Shown: positions 39,606 through 48,796, numbered from the stretch's first letter. The stretch: 64,000 bases of DNA from Altibacter sp. (GCF_019913785.1 NZ_JAIOHK010000033.1:1-64000), one strand, 5' to 3'. A program made the numbers and translations. Notes: a model not told the origin generated them from the letters alone.

Positions 39606-39812
39606 ATGAGGATCCTAAAAATAATTTTGGTGATTGTGGGGATTGCACTTATTGGGTTTGGACTCTACAGTGCCTTTGTCCCACAAGAAGTACTCGATAT
39701 TGGACCATTGGAAGTCTCGGCCAAAGAGGGGCTGAATAATCAAACCCTGGGAATGATCGGTTTAGGCGTCTTGGCGTTACTAGCCGCATTGTTTGCTAAA
39801 AATCGCAGATAG
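39606..39812 (+). CDS. Small two-helix membrane protein
   Basis: A 68-aa protein with two predicted membrane helices, KIILVIVGIALIGFGLYSAF (about 5-24) and LGMIGLGVLALLAALFA (about 48-64), joined by a polar loop PQEVLDIGPLEVSAKEGLNN, and a basic end KNRR. It resembles the small DUF3185-like membrane proteins, but I cannot place it firmly. It lies 36 bp after ctlX and 13 bp before the GNAT gene. Function unknown. Confidence 0.7.
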   Translation: MRILKIILVIVGIALIGFGLYSAFVPQEVLDIGPLEVSAKEGLNNQTLGMIGLGVLALLAALFAKNRR

Positions 39813-39825
39813 CATTTACACGCGT

Positions 39826-40353
39826 ATGGTTTCTGAAAAGATACGTATTCGGGACGTGCAGCCTACCGAAGTCGCATTGTTGCAACAGATCAGCAGCAAG
39901 ACTTTTGTGGAAGCATTTGAACATTTAAACAACCCATCCGATTTTAAAATGTATATGGATGAGGCCTTTACCCTTGAACAGATAAAATTGGAGTATGAGA
40001 ATCCGAATTCCTATCATTTTTTTGCCGAATACAATGCCGATATAATTGGTTTTGTCAAACTCAATCTCCAAACGGCCCAAACCGAAATGCCTTTCAAAAA
40101 CGCTTTAGAAATTCAGCGCATCTATATAATTTCCAAATATCAGGGGCTAAAAGTTGGAAAGCAGTTCTTGCAATTTGTAATTGACTTTGCAAAACAGAAG
40201 AGGATCGATAAAATCTGGCTGGGGGTATGGGACAAAAATCTAAGAGCAATTTCCTTTTATGAAAGGAACGGCTTTGTAGCTTTTTCGAAGCATAAATTTA
40301 TGGTGGGTACCGATTTGCAGTTTGATATTATGATGCAATTGGATTTGGTGTAG
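39826..40353 (+). CDS. GNAT-family N-acetyltransferase
   Basis: A 175-aa acetyltransferase, probably cytosolic. ATG 39826 (MVSEKIRIRDVQPTEVALLQ) matches the GNAT beta1-alpha1 start; a TTG opening at 39793 would overlap the previous gene. The acetyl-CoA-binding region is IQRIYIISKYQGLKVGKQFL (the Q-x-x-G-x-G/K loop, here QGLKVGK), followed by KIWLGVWDKNLRAISFYERN and GFVAF. The nearest described relatives act on amino-acid N-termini or small amines; substrate unknown. Last gene of the ctlX group. Confidence 0.87.
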   Translation: MVSEKIRIRDVQPTEVALLQQISSKTFVEAFEHLNNPSDFKMYMDEAFTLEQIKLEYENPNSYHFFAEYNADIIGFVKLNLQTAQTEMPFKNALEIQRIYIISKYQGLKVGKQFLQFVIDFAKQKRIDKIWLGVWDKNLRAISFYERNGFVAFSKHKFMVGTDLQFDIMMQLDLV

Positions 40354-40462
40354 CTCGTACCTGGTATTTCCATTTTCAACGCTTTCTCTAACCGATAGGG
40401 CCAGAGTTATGATCGCGATATTTTTCAAGTATACATCTCCAATCCATCCCTAAAAATTCTTG

Positions 40463-40470
40463 TATCTTTG
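40463..40470 (+). promoter_or_regulatory. -7 box of argS
   Basis: TATCTTTG, exact TAnnTTTG, 53 bp before the argS ATG. No clear -33 TTG. Confidence 0.55.
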
Positions 40471-40523
40471 CCCTCGCTTTCCAGCCCTATGGTGTAGGAG
40501 AGCCTTATATTTAAAATCAACTC

Positions 40524-42296
40524 ATGAATTTGCAACTCACTCTTGAAAAGGAAATTATTAAGGCGGTGTCACAACTATATGGTGCTACGCTCGAAACTGT
40601 CGAGTTTCAAGCCACTCGAAAAGAGTTTGAAGGCGATATTACCGTGGTGATATTTCCTATGCTTCGTGTTGTAAAGGGAAATCCGGTGCAAATTGGAGAG
40701 GCCATTGGAACATATATCGTGAAACATATAGATGTCGTATCAAAATTCAATGTGGTAAAGGGTTTTTTGAATTTGGTGCTGAGTGATGCCTATTATTTGG
40801 AATTCTTTCGTAGTGTTCCAGATTTTTCCACCTTCGGAAAGAGGCAAGATGAAACAGAGGCCATCATGGTCGAATTCGCCTCTCCCAATACCAACAAGCC
40901 CTTGCACCTAGGACATATTCGAAATATCTTATTGGGTGCCAGTGTTGCCGAAATACTTAAAGCCGCAGGTAAGAAAGTGTACAACACGCAAATCATCAAC
41001 GACCGCGGTATTCATATTTGTAAAAGTATGTTGGCCTGGAAGCGATTTGGCAAGGGAGAAACGCCAGAATCTAGCGGTTTGAAAGGAGATAAGCTGGTTG
41101 GAAATTATTATGTAAAGTTCGATAAGGAATACAAAAAAGAGATCGCAAAGTTGATTGCTGACGGAAGATCTGAAGATGAGGCTAAGGCCGAAGCCCCATC
41201 CTTATTGGAAGCCCAAGAAATGCTTCGTAAATGGGAGGCCGGCGATACCGAAACAGTGGCACTTTGGAAGAAAATGAACGCCTGGGTCTACGAGGGTTTC
41301 GAAAAGACCTATGCGTCTTTAGGTGTACATTTTGACAGTTATTACTACGAGAGTGACACCTATTTATTGGGGAAAGAGGTGATCGATATCGGACTCGAAA
41401 AAAACGTATTCAAACGAAAAGAGGATGGTTCGGTATGGTGTGACCTCACCGATGAAGGATTGGATGAAAAAATTGTATTGCGTAGTGATGGCACCGCTGT
41501 CTATATGACTCAGGATATTGGAACTGCCATTCAGCGTGTAAAGGACCACCCCGATGTGAATGGGATGATCTATACGGTAGGAAACGAACAGGATTACCAT
41601 TTTAAGGTATTGTTTTTAATTCTGAAAAAACTGGGATATGTCTGGGCGCAACAATTGTATCATTTAAGTTATGGGATGGTAGATCTACCCTCCGGGAAAA
41701 TGAAAAGTCGGGAAGGAACTGTGGTGGATGCCGATGATCTTATTTCAGATATGGCCAAGACAGCAGGTGATATTAGTGAAGAACTCGGTAAAATCGATGA
41801 CTTTTCGGAAGAAGAAAAAAAAGAACTCTACCAAACCATTGGATTGGGTGCTTTAAAATATTATATCCTGAAGGTGGATCCAAAAAAGAGAATCCTTTTC
41901 AACCCAGAAGAGAGTGTAGATTTTCAAGGAAATACAGGTCCTTTCATTCAATATACCTACGCTCGAATACAATCTATTTTGCGGAAGGCGGGCCCTCTTA
42001 AAAAGCAGGTAAATTATAATATCATCTTACAGGACAAAGAGAAGGAACTGCTTAAACAACTGCAAGTATTCCCTGAAACAATTCAGCAGGCTGCCCAACA
42101 ATACAGTCCGGCACTTATTGCTAATTATACCTATGAGCTGGTACGATTATACAATTCCTTTTTTCAGAATATCTCAATTTTTGGCGCAGATACAGAGGAA
42201 GAACAGCACTTTAGAGTCCAACTGTCAAAAGCAACCGGGGATGTTATAAAAACAGCTTTCAACCTACTTGGAATTCGAGTTCCGGTACGGATGTAA
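40524..42296 (+). CDS. argS: Arginyl-tRNA synthetase
   Basis: Charges tRNA-Arg; cytosolic class I synthetase, 590 aa, full length. N-terminal tRNA-recognition domain (1-110), then the HIGH-like signature ASPNTNKPLHLGHIRN, the conserved VYNTQIINDRGIHICKSMLA, YMTQDIGTAIQRV and the KMSK-equivalent GKMKSREGTVVDADDL. The C-terminal anticodon domain starts near QYTYARIQSILRK. Its end is only 1 bp from the end of the convergent TonB-receptor gene. Confidence 0.98.
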   Translation: MNLQLTLEKEIIKAVSQLYGATLETVEFQATRKEFEGDITVVIFPMLRVVKGNPVQIGEAIGTYIVKHIDVVSKFNVVKGFLNLVLSDAYYLEFFRSVPDFSTFGKRQDETEAIMVEFASPNTNKPLHLGHIRNILLGASVAEILKAAGKKVYNTQIINDRGIHICKSMLAWKRFGKGETPESSGLKGDKLVGNYYVKFDKEYKKEIAKLIADGRSEDEAKAEAPSLLEAQEMLRKWEAGDTETVALWKKMNAWVYEGFEKTYASLGVHFDSYYYESDTYLLGKEVIDIGLEKNVFKRKEDGSVWCDLTDEGLDEKIVLRSDGTAVYMTQDIGTAIQRVKDHPDVNGMIYTVGNEQDYHFKVLFLILKKLGYVWAQQLYHLSYGMVDLPSGKMKSREGTVVDADDLISDMAKTAGDISEELGKIDDFSEEEKKELYQTIGLGALKYYILKVDPKKRILFNPEESVDFQGNTGPFIQYTYARIQSILRKAGPLKKQVNYNIILQDKEKELLKQLQVFPETIQQAAQQYSPALIANYTYELVRLYNSFFQNISIFGADTEEEQHFRVQLSKATGDVIKTAFNLLGIRVPVRM

Positions 42297-42297
42297 C

Positions 42298-44859
42298 CTA
42301 AAATAATAGCTGTAAGGAAAAATTAGGTGTTACTCCCAAAGAAACTTCTTTTACCTGATTCACCCGCGAGTTACCACTGCTGTCGGTATCCAAAGTATAC
42401 CGAATATTTAGCGTGTTCTTTGTATTAAATACATTCAATACGGCCGCGTTTATTTTGGCGGTTACCTTCGAAGAGATCTCCCATAGGTATTCTACCGAAA
42501 GATCGGTACGGAAATAATTTGCTGTGCGTTCATTATTGGGCGTGTCGAATTGAATTACCTCTGCTCCATCTTCAATAATGATTTCTTCCCCGGCTAGGGG
42601 GAACGTATTGGGTTTTCCGGTTCGATAATTATATCCCAAGGCGATCTTAAAATTTTTAAATGAATAAGAACCTGCGGTTGTAAGACTGTGTCGAATATCT
42701 AAGTTGTTCGGAAAAGTACTGGGGGACAAGGAATCGAAAGTGTAATCATTTTTCATATACAGATAGGTAAACCAGGCGCTAAAAGATCGAATCTTTTTGT
42801 TCAGGGTGAACTCAGCTCCTTTTGCAGTATAACTACCCGTGGTTTGAACAGACTGAAATTGATTCTGAAATCCTTGATTGGATGAGGTAATGCCATCTAC
42901 AAACTTATAAAACCCCTCTAGATTGACAAACCAATTATTCCTTTTGTATACCACTCCTGCTGAAGCCTGTTTGCTTTGTATCACAGGTACAGCTTGGTCA
43001 TCGGCAAGTACCCATCTTCTATTTTCAATTCCTAAGAAATCATTGGTAAAATCAATGCGCTGGGTAACCGATTGGTTTTTGAATTCTCCCAGTGCTTCAA
43101 AGGCAAATCCACCACCCATCTTCTGATGAAAGCTCAGCCTAGGTTCAACAATAAATTTACTGAACTTGTCCAAATAATTCATTCGAACGCCTCCGTTGAT
43201 TATGGTTTGGTCATTAGGAGATGTATAGTTGAGTGTTCCGAAGAGCACATGGCTTTGCAACACATTTTTTACAACACTTCTAAATCTAGGCAGGTTGACA
43301 TCTTGTGTATTCGAAATCCCGGTTTCCGAAAAGTGATAACCACTCTCCAATGAATACCTGTCAGAAAGTGTAATTTTTGTTTCCAACTTAATTCCGGTTT
43401 CCAAAACTTCATTTTCCTGTTGCTGTTCTTGAGACGTTAAAATGTCTTTATTGATAGAATCAATCAAATAGCTCGATCCGTATCCTTGCACCGTTGTTTC
43501 GAAATTCGAATCCCAAATCCGTTTCCATGAAATTCCACCTACTGTACTTGTTTGTCCCAATTGACTTCTTTTAGATTGCATAGATGCTTCCACCGACTCG
43601 TCGAAGTGCAGATGGTTTTCTATGATTAGAAAATTAAGCCTGAATTTATCTTTATCCGATACATCCCATAGTAGTTTGGCACTGGCGTCGTAGAAATTGA
43701 AATCAACTTCGGTTGAAATAGTGGTCGGGTTATTCGGATTTTCGCGATTCGTAATTTCTGTATCTTGAAAGATCCGTTCCGAAAAGGTATTGTATACCGG
43801 CGTTTCTACCAGAAAACTTAATGAGTGTCTGCCGGAGACCTGCATCGAAAAGTTTTCAGAAACAGGCACATCGGCAAATACATTGGCATTGATCAAATTA
43901 AAACCACCTCCTGCGGTAAAAGTGTTGGATACGGTATTTTTAGAATACATAGCGATGACCCCCGAAGCACTCTCACCGTATTTTGCAGGTGTTCCATTCT
44001 TATAAATACTTACTCGCTCCGTCAAGTCGGGATTAAAAGCCGAAATAAGTCCAAAAAAATGACCGCTTTGATACATTTTGATATCGTCCCAAAGGATCAA
44101 GTTTTCATCATGTGTACCTCCACGGATATTAATGTTCGAAATGGTTTCATCCACACTTTCTACTCCGGGAAGGGCCTGTGCAATCTGTAGTACGTCATTT
44201 TCAACCTGACCGGGTAGTAGTCCAAAATTATCGGTATTCAGAGAAATAGAACCGTTAAGCTCCTTGACAATTCCCTTAGTAAAAAGGGCATTTAAGGTTA
44301 TATACTCTAAGCGGGTAACTGAGGGGATCAATAAAAAGGTGGGACAATTCGTTTCAAATCGCTGCAATGGGATTTCGTACGATTCGAAACCTACATAACT
44401 AATGAGTACGGAAGTAATATTGGCATTTTCAGAAATATAAAACACGCCCTCCGCATTGGTGATAGTAGCATACTTATTATTATTAGTCTGTACAGTGGCT
44501 CCTTCTAATGGAAAGCCGGAGCTGGCATCCAAAATACGACCACAATACACTTTTTCGGAGTCCTTGAAAGTTACGGTGACGTATCTGGCATCGATGCTAG
44601 TAAATACCAACGGGGTATTTTCGTTCAAGTAAATTAATAGGTCATCAAGGGAAAAGCTAGGGGAAGGAGGTGTTATGGTAATGCCGGCAATTGCATCGGG
44701 AGTGTAGGAAACACTAATACTGTATTTCGTTTCCATGTTTTCAATAACGGTCTGCAGGGCAATTTTATCATGGTCCTGAGCAGTACATAACTGACCCCAA
44801 AACACATAAAACAGCCCGATAAAAACATAGCGATAGGTGCTAGTTGCCTTCTTTTGCAT
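42298..44859 (-). CDS. TonB-dependent receptor with STN signalling domain
   Basis: An 853-aa outer-membrane receptor, last gene of an ECF sigma-FecR-receptor operon. Signal peptide (LCTAQ|DHD), STN/secretin-like domain about 30-100 (LQTVIENMETKYSISVSYTP, LDDLLIYLNENTPLVF), a carboxypeptidase-like beta domain (GRILDASSGFPLEGATVQTN to LISYVGFESYEI), a plug (PGVESVDETISNINIRGGTH, NGTPAKYGESASGVIAMYS) and a beta-barrel ending VTPNFSLQLLF. The STN domain is what transducing receptors use to talk to FecR. Its start overlaps the FecR gene by 20 bp. Ligand unknown: siderophore or oligosaccharide are both plausible. Confidence 0.93.
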   Translation of the reverse strand: MQKKATSTYRYVFIGLFYVFWGQLCTAQDHDKIALQTVIENMETKYSISVSYTPDAIAGITITPPSPSFSLDDLLIYLNENTPLVFTSIDARYVTVTFKDSEKVYCGRILDASSGFPLEGATVQTNNNKYATITNAEGVFYISENANITSVLISYVGFESYEIPLQRFETNCPTFLLIPSVTRLEYITLNALFTKGIVKELNGSISLNTDNFGLLPGQVENDVLQIAQALPGVESVDETISNINIRGGTHDENLILWDDIKMYQSGHFFGLISAFNPDLTERVSIYKNGTPAKYGESASGVIAMYSKNTVSNTFTAGGGFNLINANVFADVPVSENFSMQVSGRHSLSFLVETPVYNTFSERIFQDTEITNRENPNNPTTISTEVDFNFYDASAKLLWDVSDKDKFRLNFLIIENHLHFDESVEASMQSKRSQLGQTSTVGGISWKRIWDSNFETTVQGYGSSYLIDSINKDILTSQEQQQENEVLETGIKLETKITLSDRYSLESGYHFSETGISNTQDVNLPRFRSVVKNVLQSHVLFGTLNYTSPNDQTIINGGVRMNYLDKFSKFIVEPRLSFHQKMGGGFAFEALGEFKNQSVTQRIDFTNDFLGIENRRWVLADDQAVPVIQSKQASAGVVYKRNNWFVNLEGFYKFVDGITSSNQGFQNQFQSVQTTGSYTAKGAEFTLNKKIRSFSAWFTYLYMKNDYTFDSLSPSTFPNNLDIRHSLTTAGSYSFKNFKIALGYNYRTGKPNTFPLAGEEIIIEDGAEVIQFDTPNNERTANYFRTDLSVEYLWEISSKVTAKINAAVLNVFNTKNTLNIRYTLDTDSSGNSRVNQVKEVSLGVTPNFSLQLLF

Positions 44860-45763
44860 AAATGTTTACTTCCCCTTCCGTAACTGTAAACTGTAAGTCT
44901 AACGGATCACAAATCGATTTCAAAGCTAGATTGATATCCTTATGTGTAAAGCTTCCGGTAAAACGTTTGTTCAAATTTACATTTATTGCGGTTACGCTTA
45001 TTGGATATTGACGTTTTAATTCATTTAAAACTATATTGAACGACGCATTCTCAAAATGACTTTCGTCAGTTATCCAAGTTGGGGCAAGGGCATTGGATGT
45101 TGTGTGTACGACTAAGCTACCATTTTCAATTTTGAGTTTATTACCGGCGGGTAACTTTACCAATGTGTCATTAAAAGCTACACTCACCAAGCCTTCAAAA
45201 CAATTCACATTGAATATGGAATCTCTTGAAAACACATTGAACTGAGTCCCTAGAACGGTAACCACACCTTGCGTTGTTTCTACACTAAAGGAATTTCCCT
45301 TGGTCACCTTAAAATAAGCCTCGCCATTCAGTGTTAATCTCCGATCCTTTTTCCAGTTTTTCTTATTGAAAACAATTTCAGAACTGGCATTTAGAACCAC
45401 TTCCGAAGCATCGGGTAATAAGAAGGTCTCCTTTTGCGCTATTTGGGTTGAAACGGTTGTGTCCAAAGAATTTAGGTAAAGATAACCCACAAGGACGACG
45501 GCTAGTACGGCAGCAATTCGCAAAAATGCCGAAAATGGCCGCATTCGCCTCACCTCCTTTTGAACGATACGTTTCGAATTGATCAACTCAAAATTAGCTT
45601 CGGCATTGAAGTTTGGTGCCTCAAAACCGGAAGTTGCTTCTGCAATTTTCATGTAAGAAGCATATTCCGGCGAGGACTTCAATTTATCTATCTCATCGGC
45701 AGTAGCCTCCCCATTCAAATATTTATGTAAGATGTAGTTTAATTCCATATCTAATTTGTTCAT
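44840..45763 (-). CDS. FecR-family anti-sigma factor
   Basis: A 307-aa inner-membrane regulator that holds the adjacent ECF sigma factor until the receptor signals. Cytosolic N-terminus about 1-78, one membrane helix about 79-100 (LRIAAVLAVVLVGYLYL), periplasmic FecR domain (LLPDASEVVLNASSEIVFNK, RLTLNGEAYFKVTKGNSFSV, TQGVVTVLGTQFNV) and a C-terminal DUF4974-type domain (NIVLNELKRQYPISVTAINV, GSFTHKDINLALKSIC). Its start lies 44 bp after the sigma gene and its end overlaps the receptor gene. Confidence 0.94.
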   Translation of the reverse strand: MNKLDMELNYILHKYLNGEATADEIDKLKSSPEYASYMKIAEATSGFEAPNFNAEANFELINSKRIVQKEVRRMRPFSAFLRIAAVLAVVLVGYLYLNSLDTTVSTQIAQKETFLLPDASEVVLNASSEIVFNKKNWKKDRRLTLNGEAYFKVTKGNSFSVETTQGVVTVLGTQFNVFSRDSIFNVNCFEGLVSVAFNDTLVKLPAGNKLKIENGSLVVHTTSNALAPTWITDESHFENASFNIVLNELKRQYPISVTAINVNLNKRFTGSFTHKDINLALKSICDPLDLQFTVTEGEVNIYAKEGN

Positions 45764-45807
45764 ACCTATTCTTGAAACAGCCTACCTTGGCTTTACCCTA
45801 CCTTAGC

Positions 45808-46317
45808 TTATATATTTTCAATATCCTTCCGAAGCGTTGCCAATGCCTGACTCATACGTTTCTCGACTGCTTTTACAGAAATTTCCAAGATTTCGGCTAT
45901 TTCTCGATATTTTTTTCCGTCGATGCGATTCATTAAAAAGGCGGTTCGTTGTGCCTCCGTTAGATTTGCAATAGCCGATTCAAGTTTTTTTAGAAATTGC
46001 TTTTCTTCCAAGATGTATTCGGGCGATTGACTATCTACCTTCGTTGGCTGAAGCTGGGCGTGCTTAAGCACCACCTTTTTATGTGCCACTTCGTTTAAAA
46101 AAGTATTATTGGCAACGGTGTACAAGAATGATTTTGCCTTCCCTAAAGGTACCTTTGCACAGTTTTGCCACAATTTTATAAATGCCTCTTGCACCAAATC
46201 ATCGGCCTGTGCCGAATCCCCACATTTGTAATATATAAAGCGCCAAATGGGTTTTCCATAGTCCTTATAGACCTGATTGAATATATGTTCATTACAAACG
46301 TTTTCTATATCTTTCAT
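45808..46317 (-). CDS. ECF-type RNA polymerase sigma factor
   Basis: A 169-aa sigma-70-like factor with only regions 2 and 4. ATG 46317 (MKDIENVCNEHIF) was chosen; an in-frame TTG at 46338 falls inside the -7 box. Region 2: IFNQVYKDYGKPIWRFIYYK, QADDLVQEAFIKLWQN; region 4: LTEAQRTAFLMNRIDGKKYR, EIAEILEISVKAVEKRMSQA. First gene of the sigma-FecR-receptor operon. Likely to transcribe that operon or the divergent lipoprotein genes when the receptor is engaged (inference). Confidence 0.95.
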   Translation of the reverse strand: MKDIENVCNEHIFNQVYKDYGKPIWRFIYYKCGDSAQADDLVQEAFIKLWQNCAKVPLGKAKSFLYTVANNTFLNEVAHKKVVLKHAQLQPTKVDSQSPEYILEEKQFLKKLESAIANLTEAQRTAFLMNRIDGKKYREIAEILEISVKAVEKRMSQALATLRKDIENI

Positions 46318-46335
46318 GCACGATGAGGTGTAAAC

Positions 46336-46343
46336 CAAAGATA
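46336..46343 (-). promoter_or_regulatory. -7 box of the ECF sigma-FecR-receptor operon
   Basis: Read on the minus strand: TATCTTTG, exact TAnnTTTG, ending 19 bp before the chosen ATG at 46317. It suggests basal transcription by the housekeeping sigma factor. Confidence 0.6.
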
Positions 46344-46379
46344 TTTAAAAAGTTTTAAAAATAGGGGTAGGGTAAGCCT

Positions 46380-46399
46380 GTATTAAATTGTTTTAATAC
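46380..46399. promoter_or_regulatory. Perfect inverted repeat between divergent sigma operon and repeat lipoprotein
   Basis: GTATTAAATTGTTTTAATAC: perfect 8-bp arms around TTGT. It lies 37 bp upstream of the sigma-operon -7 box and about 21 bp before the ATG of the divergent lipoprotein. Good geometry for an operator shared by both directions, though AT-rich. Confidence 0.5.
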
Positions 46400-46420
46400 C
46401 AAAGTGCCCCAGATTAATAA

Positions 46421-48187
46421 ATGTATATGAAACGACTACTACAATTTACTTTGACGCTTCTACTGTTAGCGGTAGTGCTAACTGCATGTCAAAAAGAAGA
46501 GAAGGTGCTTATCGATGAAACCGATGCCGAAACAATTACGGCAAATTCGACCGTAACCCAATTCCTTATTCGTGCAGCGGAAAATGCAGGAAACTTCGAT
46601 GATCTAATTGATGGATTTAGCTGCGGAAGTATCGTACTTCCTATTACCGTTATTGCAAACGGACAAGAGGTTGTGATTAATTCGGAAGAAGATTTCGCGC
46701 TTGTTGCCGCTATTTTTGACCAATTTCCCAACGATACGGATACCTTGGAAATCCTTTTCCCTATTACCATTTTGCTGGAAGATTTTACAGAAGTAATTAT
46801 CAATAGTCAAGCCGACCTGGATGCCATTATAGCGCTATGTGATGGCGATTTGGATGACGCGATCGAATGTGTAGATTTTGTGTATCCCATCACTTTCTTT
46901 CTGTATAATAGTAACCAACAGCAGACCGATACGGTTACCGTAAATTCAAGTTACGAGCTGTATCTTTTCCTGAGCAATTTGGATAGCGACGATTATTTCA
47001 GTATTGAATTTCCGGTGTCGGTAATCGTGAATGGGGAGACTACAGAGGTACATACCAATACCGAATTACTGGACATTATAAGCAATGCAAATTGTGACGA
47101 TGATCCTATTAATAACGACTTTACGGAAGACCTTACATCCGGGACTTGGTATATTACCTATTATTTTGATGAATATGATGAAACGGGAAATTTTACCGAT
47201 TATGCCTTCACCTTTAATTCAGATAATACCGCACAAGCCTCCAATGGAAGTACTGGAATTCCGGGAACCTGGGGCACGAATGAAGATTTTACATATTTAG
47301 ATTTAAACTTCGGAAGTGATTTTCCTTTTAATGAATTATATGCGAGCTGGGATATAATTGAGGCTTCTTCCGAAGAAATTCGAACTAAGGATGTGAGTGG
47401 TGGCAATGGTAGCATAGATTACCTCACCTTTGGGCGAACGCCGAACGATGGTTCAAATGATGACGTCAATGCTTTTATTGAGCAGTTGACAACCGGGCTT
47501 TGGTACGTTAATTTATTTGAAGATGATGGTGCGAACGACACATGTAATTACCACGAATACGCGTTTAATTTTAATACCAATGGTACGGCAACTGCTACCG
47601 GAAGTACCGAGACCAAAGATGGTTTCTGGACAGTAGAAGTGGATAGTGGTGGTGATCTGGAACTTATATTGAATTTCGAATACAACAATAGCGATGACCC
47701 ATTTAAAGAACTAAATGACGATTGGGACGTACTCGATTTTGATGTATCCTTCCTCAATTTAAAAGATACAAGTGGTAGTGGTACCAATTATCTGGATTTT
47801 GGACGTGAAACCAGCCCCGATTGTGGTGGTGGTGGAGGAGGCCCTGATCCGCAGGAACTTATAGATATAATGGTTGCAGGTACCTGGTATGTTGATACCT
47901 TCTTGGATAATGGAGATGATGAAACGGGCGACTTCAACGGCTATAATTTCAATTTCTATGCGAATCAAACAGTCTTGGCAACCAACGGTTCAGAAAATGT
48001 GTATGGGATATGGGTCGTAACCCTACAATCTGACGAACTCAATTTCGAGTTTGATATGGATAGCCCTATTAATGGTGCAGATGATCAAGAATACAAGGTA
48101 CTGCAGTTTACCGAAACCACAACCACCCTTATTACCAAGGACAGCAATGGCAATATTGAAGATACGCTCATATTTAAGAAAAATTAA
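46421..48187 (+). CDS. Large multi-module surface lipoprotein, unknown function
   Basis: A 588-aa lipoprotein. Signal peptide and lipobox end at Cys23 (LTACQKEEK); Q-K-E-E after the Cys matches the Bacteroidota surface-export signal. Start ATG 46421 or ATG 46427 two codons on. N-terminal part: four repeats of about 40 residues with the pattern hydrophobic-PIT/V-hydrophobic...INS..DL (71-100, 111-140, 151-188, 195-225). C-terminal part: three lipocalin-like modules of about 105-120 residues (229-339, 348-452, 467-588), each starting GTWYI/LWYVN/GTWYV and ending YLTFGR/YLDFGR/LIFKK, the last two joined by a poly-Gly linker. Very acidic. The downstream gene encodes one copy of the same module. 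Function not recognised. Confidence 0.8.
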   Translation: MYMKRLLQFTLTLLLLAVVLTACQKEEKVLIDETDAETITANSTVTQFLIRAAENAGNFDDLIDGFSCGSIVLPITVIANGQEVVINSEEDFALVAAIFDQFPNDTDTLEILFPITILLEDFTEVIINSQADLDAIIALCDGDLDDAIECVDFVYPITFFLYNSNQQQTDTVTVNSSYELYLFLSNLDSDDYFSIEFPVSVIVNGETTEVHTNTELLDIISNANCDDDPINNDFTEDLTSGTWYITYYFDEYDETGNFTDYAFTFNSDNTAQASNGSTGIPGTWGTNEDFTYLDLNFGSDFPFNELYASWDIIEASSEEIRTKDVSGGNGSIDYLTFGRTPNDGSNDDVNAFIEQLTTGLWYVNLFEDDGANDTCNYHEYAFNFNTNGTATATGSTETKDGFWTVEVDSGGDLELILNFEYNNSDDPFKELNDDWDVLDFDVSFLNLKDTSGSGTNYLDFGRETSPDCGGGGGGPDPQELIDIMVAGTWYVDTFLDNGDDETGDFNGYNFNFYANQTVLATNGSENVYGIWVVTLQSDELNFEFDMDSPINGADDQEYKVLQFTETTTTLITKDSNGNIEDTLIFKKN

Positions 48188-48234
48188 AAAAAAATTGAAT
48201 AAAGAAATTAACAACAAAACAATCTAAGAAAACT

Positions 48235-48711
48235 ATGAAAAAGAGAATTTTTAACACAATGGTAGTGATTTCCCTAACGGCCGCACTTGGCGCTTGTAGC
48301 CCTTCCGATGATTCAAATCAGCCCAACATTTCAAGCGCCGAGCAAACGGCCAACCTGGTACGCCAGGGTACTTGGGAAATCACCTACTTCTACGATACAG
48401 ACCAAGATGAAACCGGTAACTTTAGTGGCTATAGTTTTAGTTTTAATCAAGACGGAACGCTAGTTGCGGTTAATGGAAGCACTACGGTTACCGGTAGTTG
48501 GTCTGTAGTAGATGGAAGTAACAATTCCAGTGATGATGACGGCAGCAGTAGTGATGACGACGATTTTAATATCTTTTTCTCTGCTCCAAGAGATTTCGAA
48601 GATCTTACCGATGATTGGGATATTATTTCCAGCAGTGAAACTAAAATTGAATTGATTGATGTAAGCGGTGGAAATGGAGGTACCGACTACCTAACATTTA
48701 CAAAGAACTAA
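48235..48711 (+). CDS. Single-module lipoprotein, paralogue of the modules upstream
   Basis: A 158-aa lipoprotein, Cys21 lipobox (AALGAC) followed by SPSDDSN. Residues 41-158 are one copy of the module found three times in the preceding protein: QGTWEITYFYDTDQDETGNF, GYSFSFNQDGTLVAVNGSTT, DDWDIISSSETKIELIDVSG and the end GGNGGTDYLTF. A run of Asp/Ser (DDDGSSSDDDD) is inserted in the middle of the module and may bind Ca. It starts 47 bp after the upstream gene; both end at the terminator at 48835. Function unknown. Confidence 0.8.
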   Translation: MKKRIFNTMVVISLTAALGACSPSDDSNQPNISSAEQTANLVRQGTWEITYFYDTDQDETGNFSGYSFSFNQDGTLVAVNGSTTVTGSWSVVDGSNNSSDDDGSSSDDDDFNIFFSAPRDFEDLTDDWDIISSSETKIELIDVSGGNGGTDYLTFTKN

Positions 48712-48733
48712 CAATAGGTGGATTAGTTAGTTA

Positions 48734-48796
48734 GAGGCATTCAGGAATAAAGATTGGAAGAAAATTGCTTTGAAAAAGATTTATATTGAATGCCTC
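48734..48796 (+). repeat. Long-range perfect inverted repeat in the 3' region
   Basis: GAGGCATTCA (48734-48743) and TGAATGCCTC (48787-48796): perfect 10-bp arms 43 bp apart, followed by ATTTTT. It lies after the stop of the single-module lipoprotein and before the terminator at 48835. It may be a first terminator with a long loop, or an mRNA 3'-end element. Confidence 0.5.

Noticed and set aside
46318-46338. TTG start for the ECF sigma factor
   Set aside because: The TTG is part of the TATCTTTG promoter box, so it cannot be in the transcript from that promoter.
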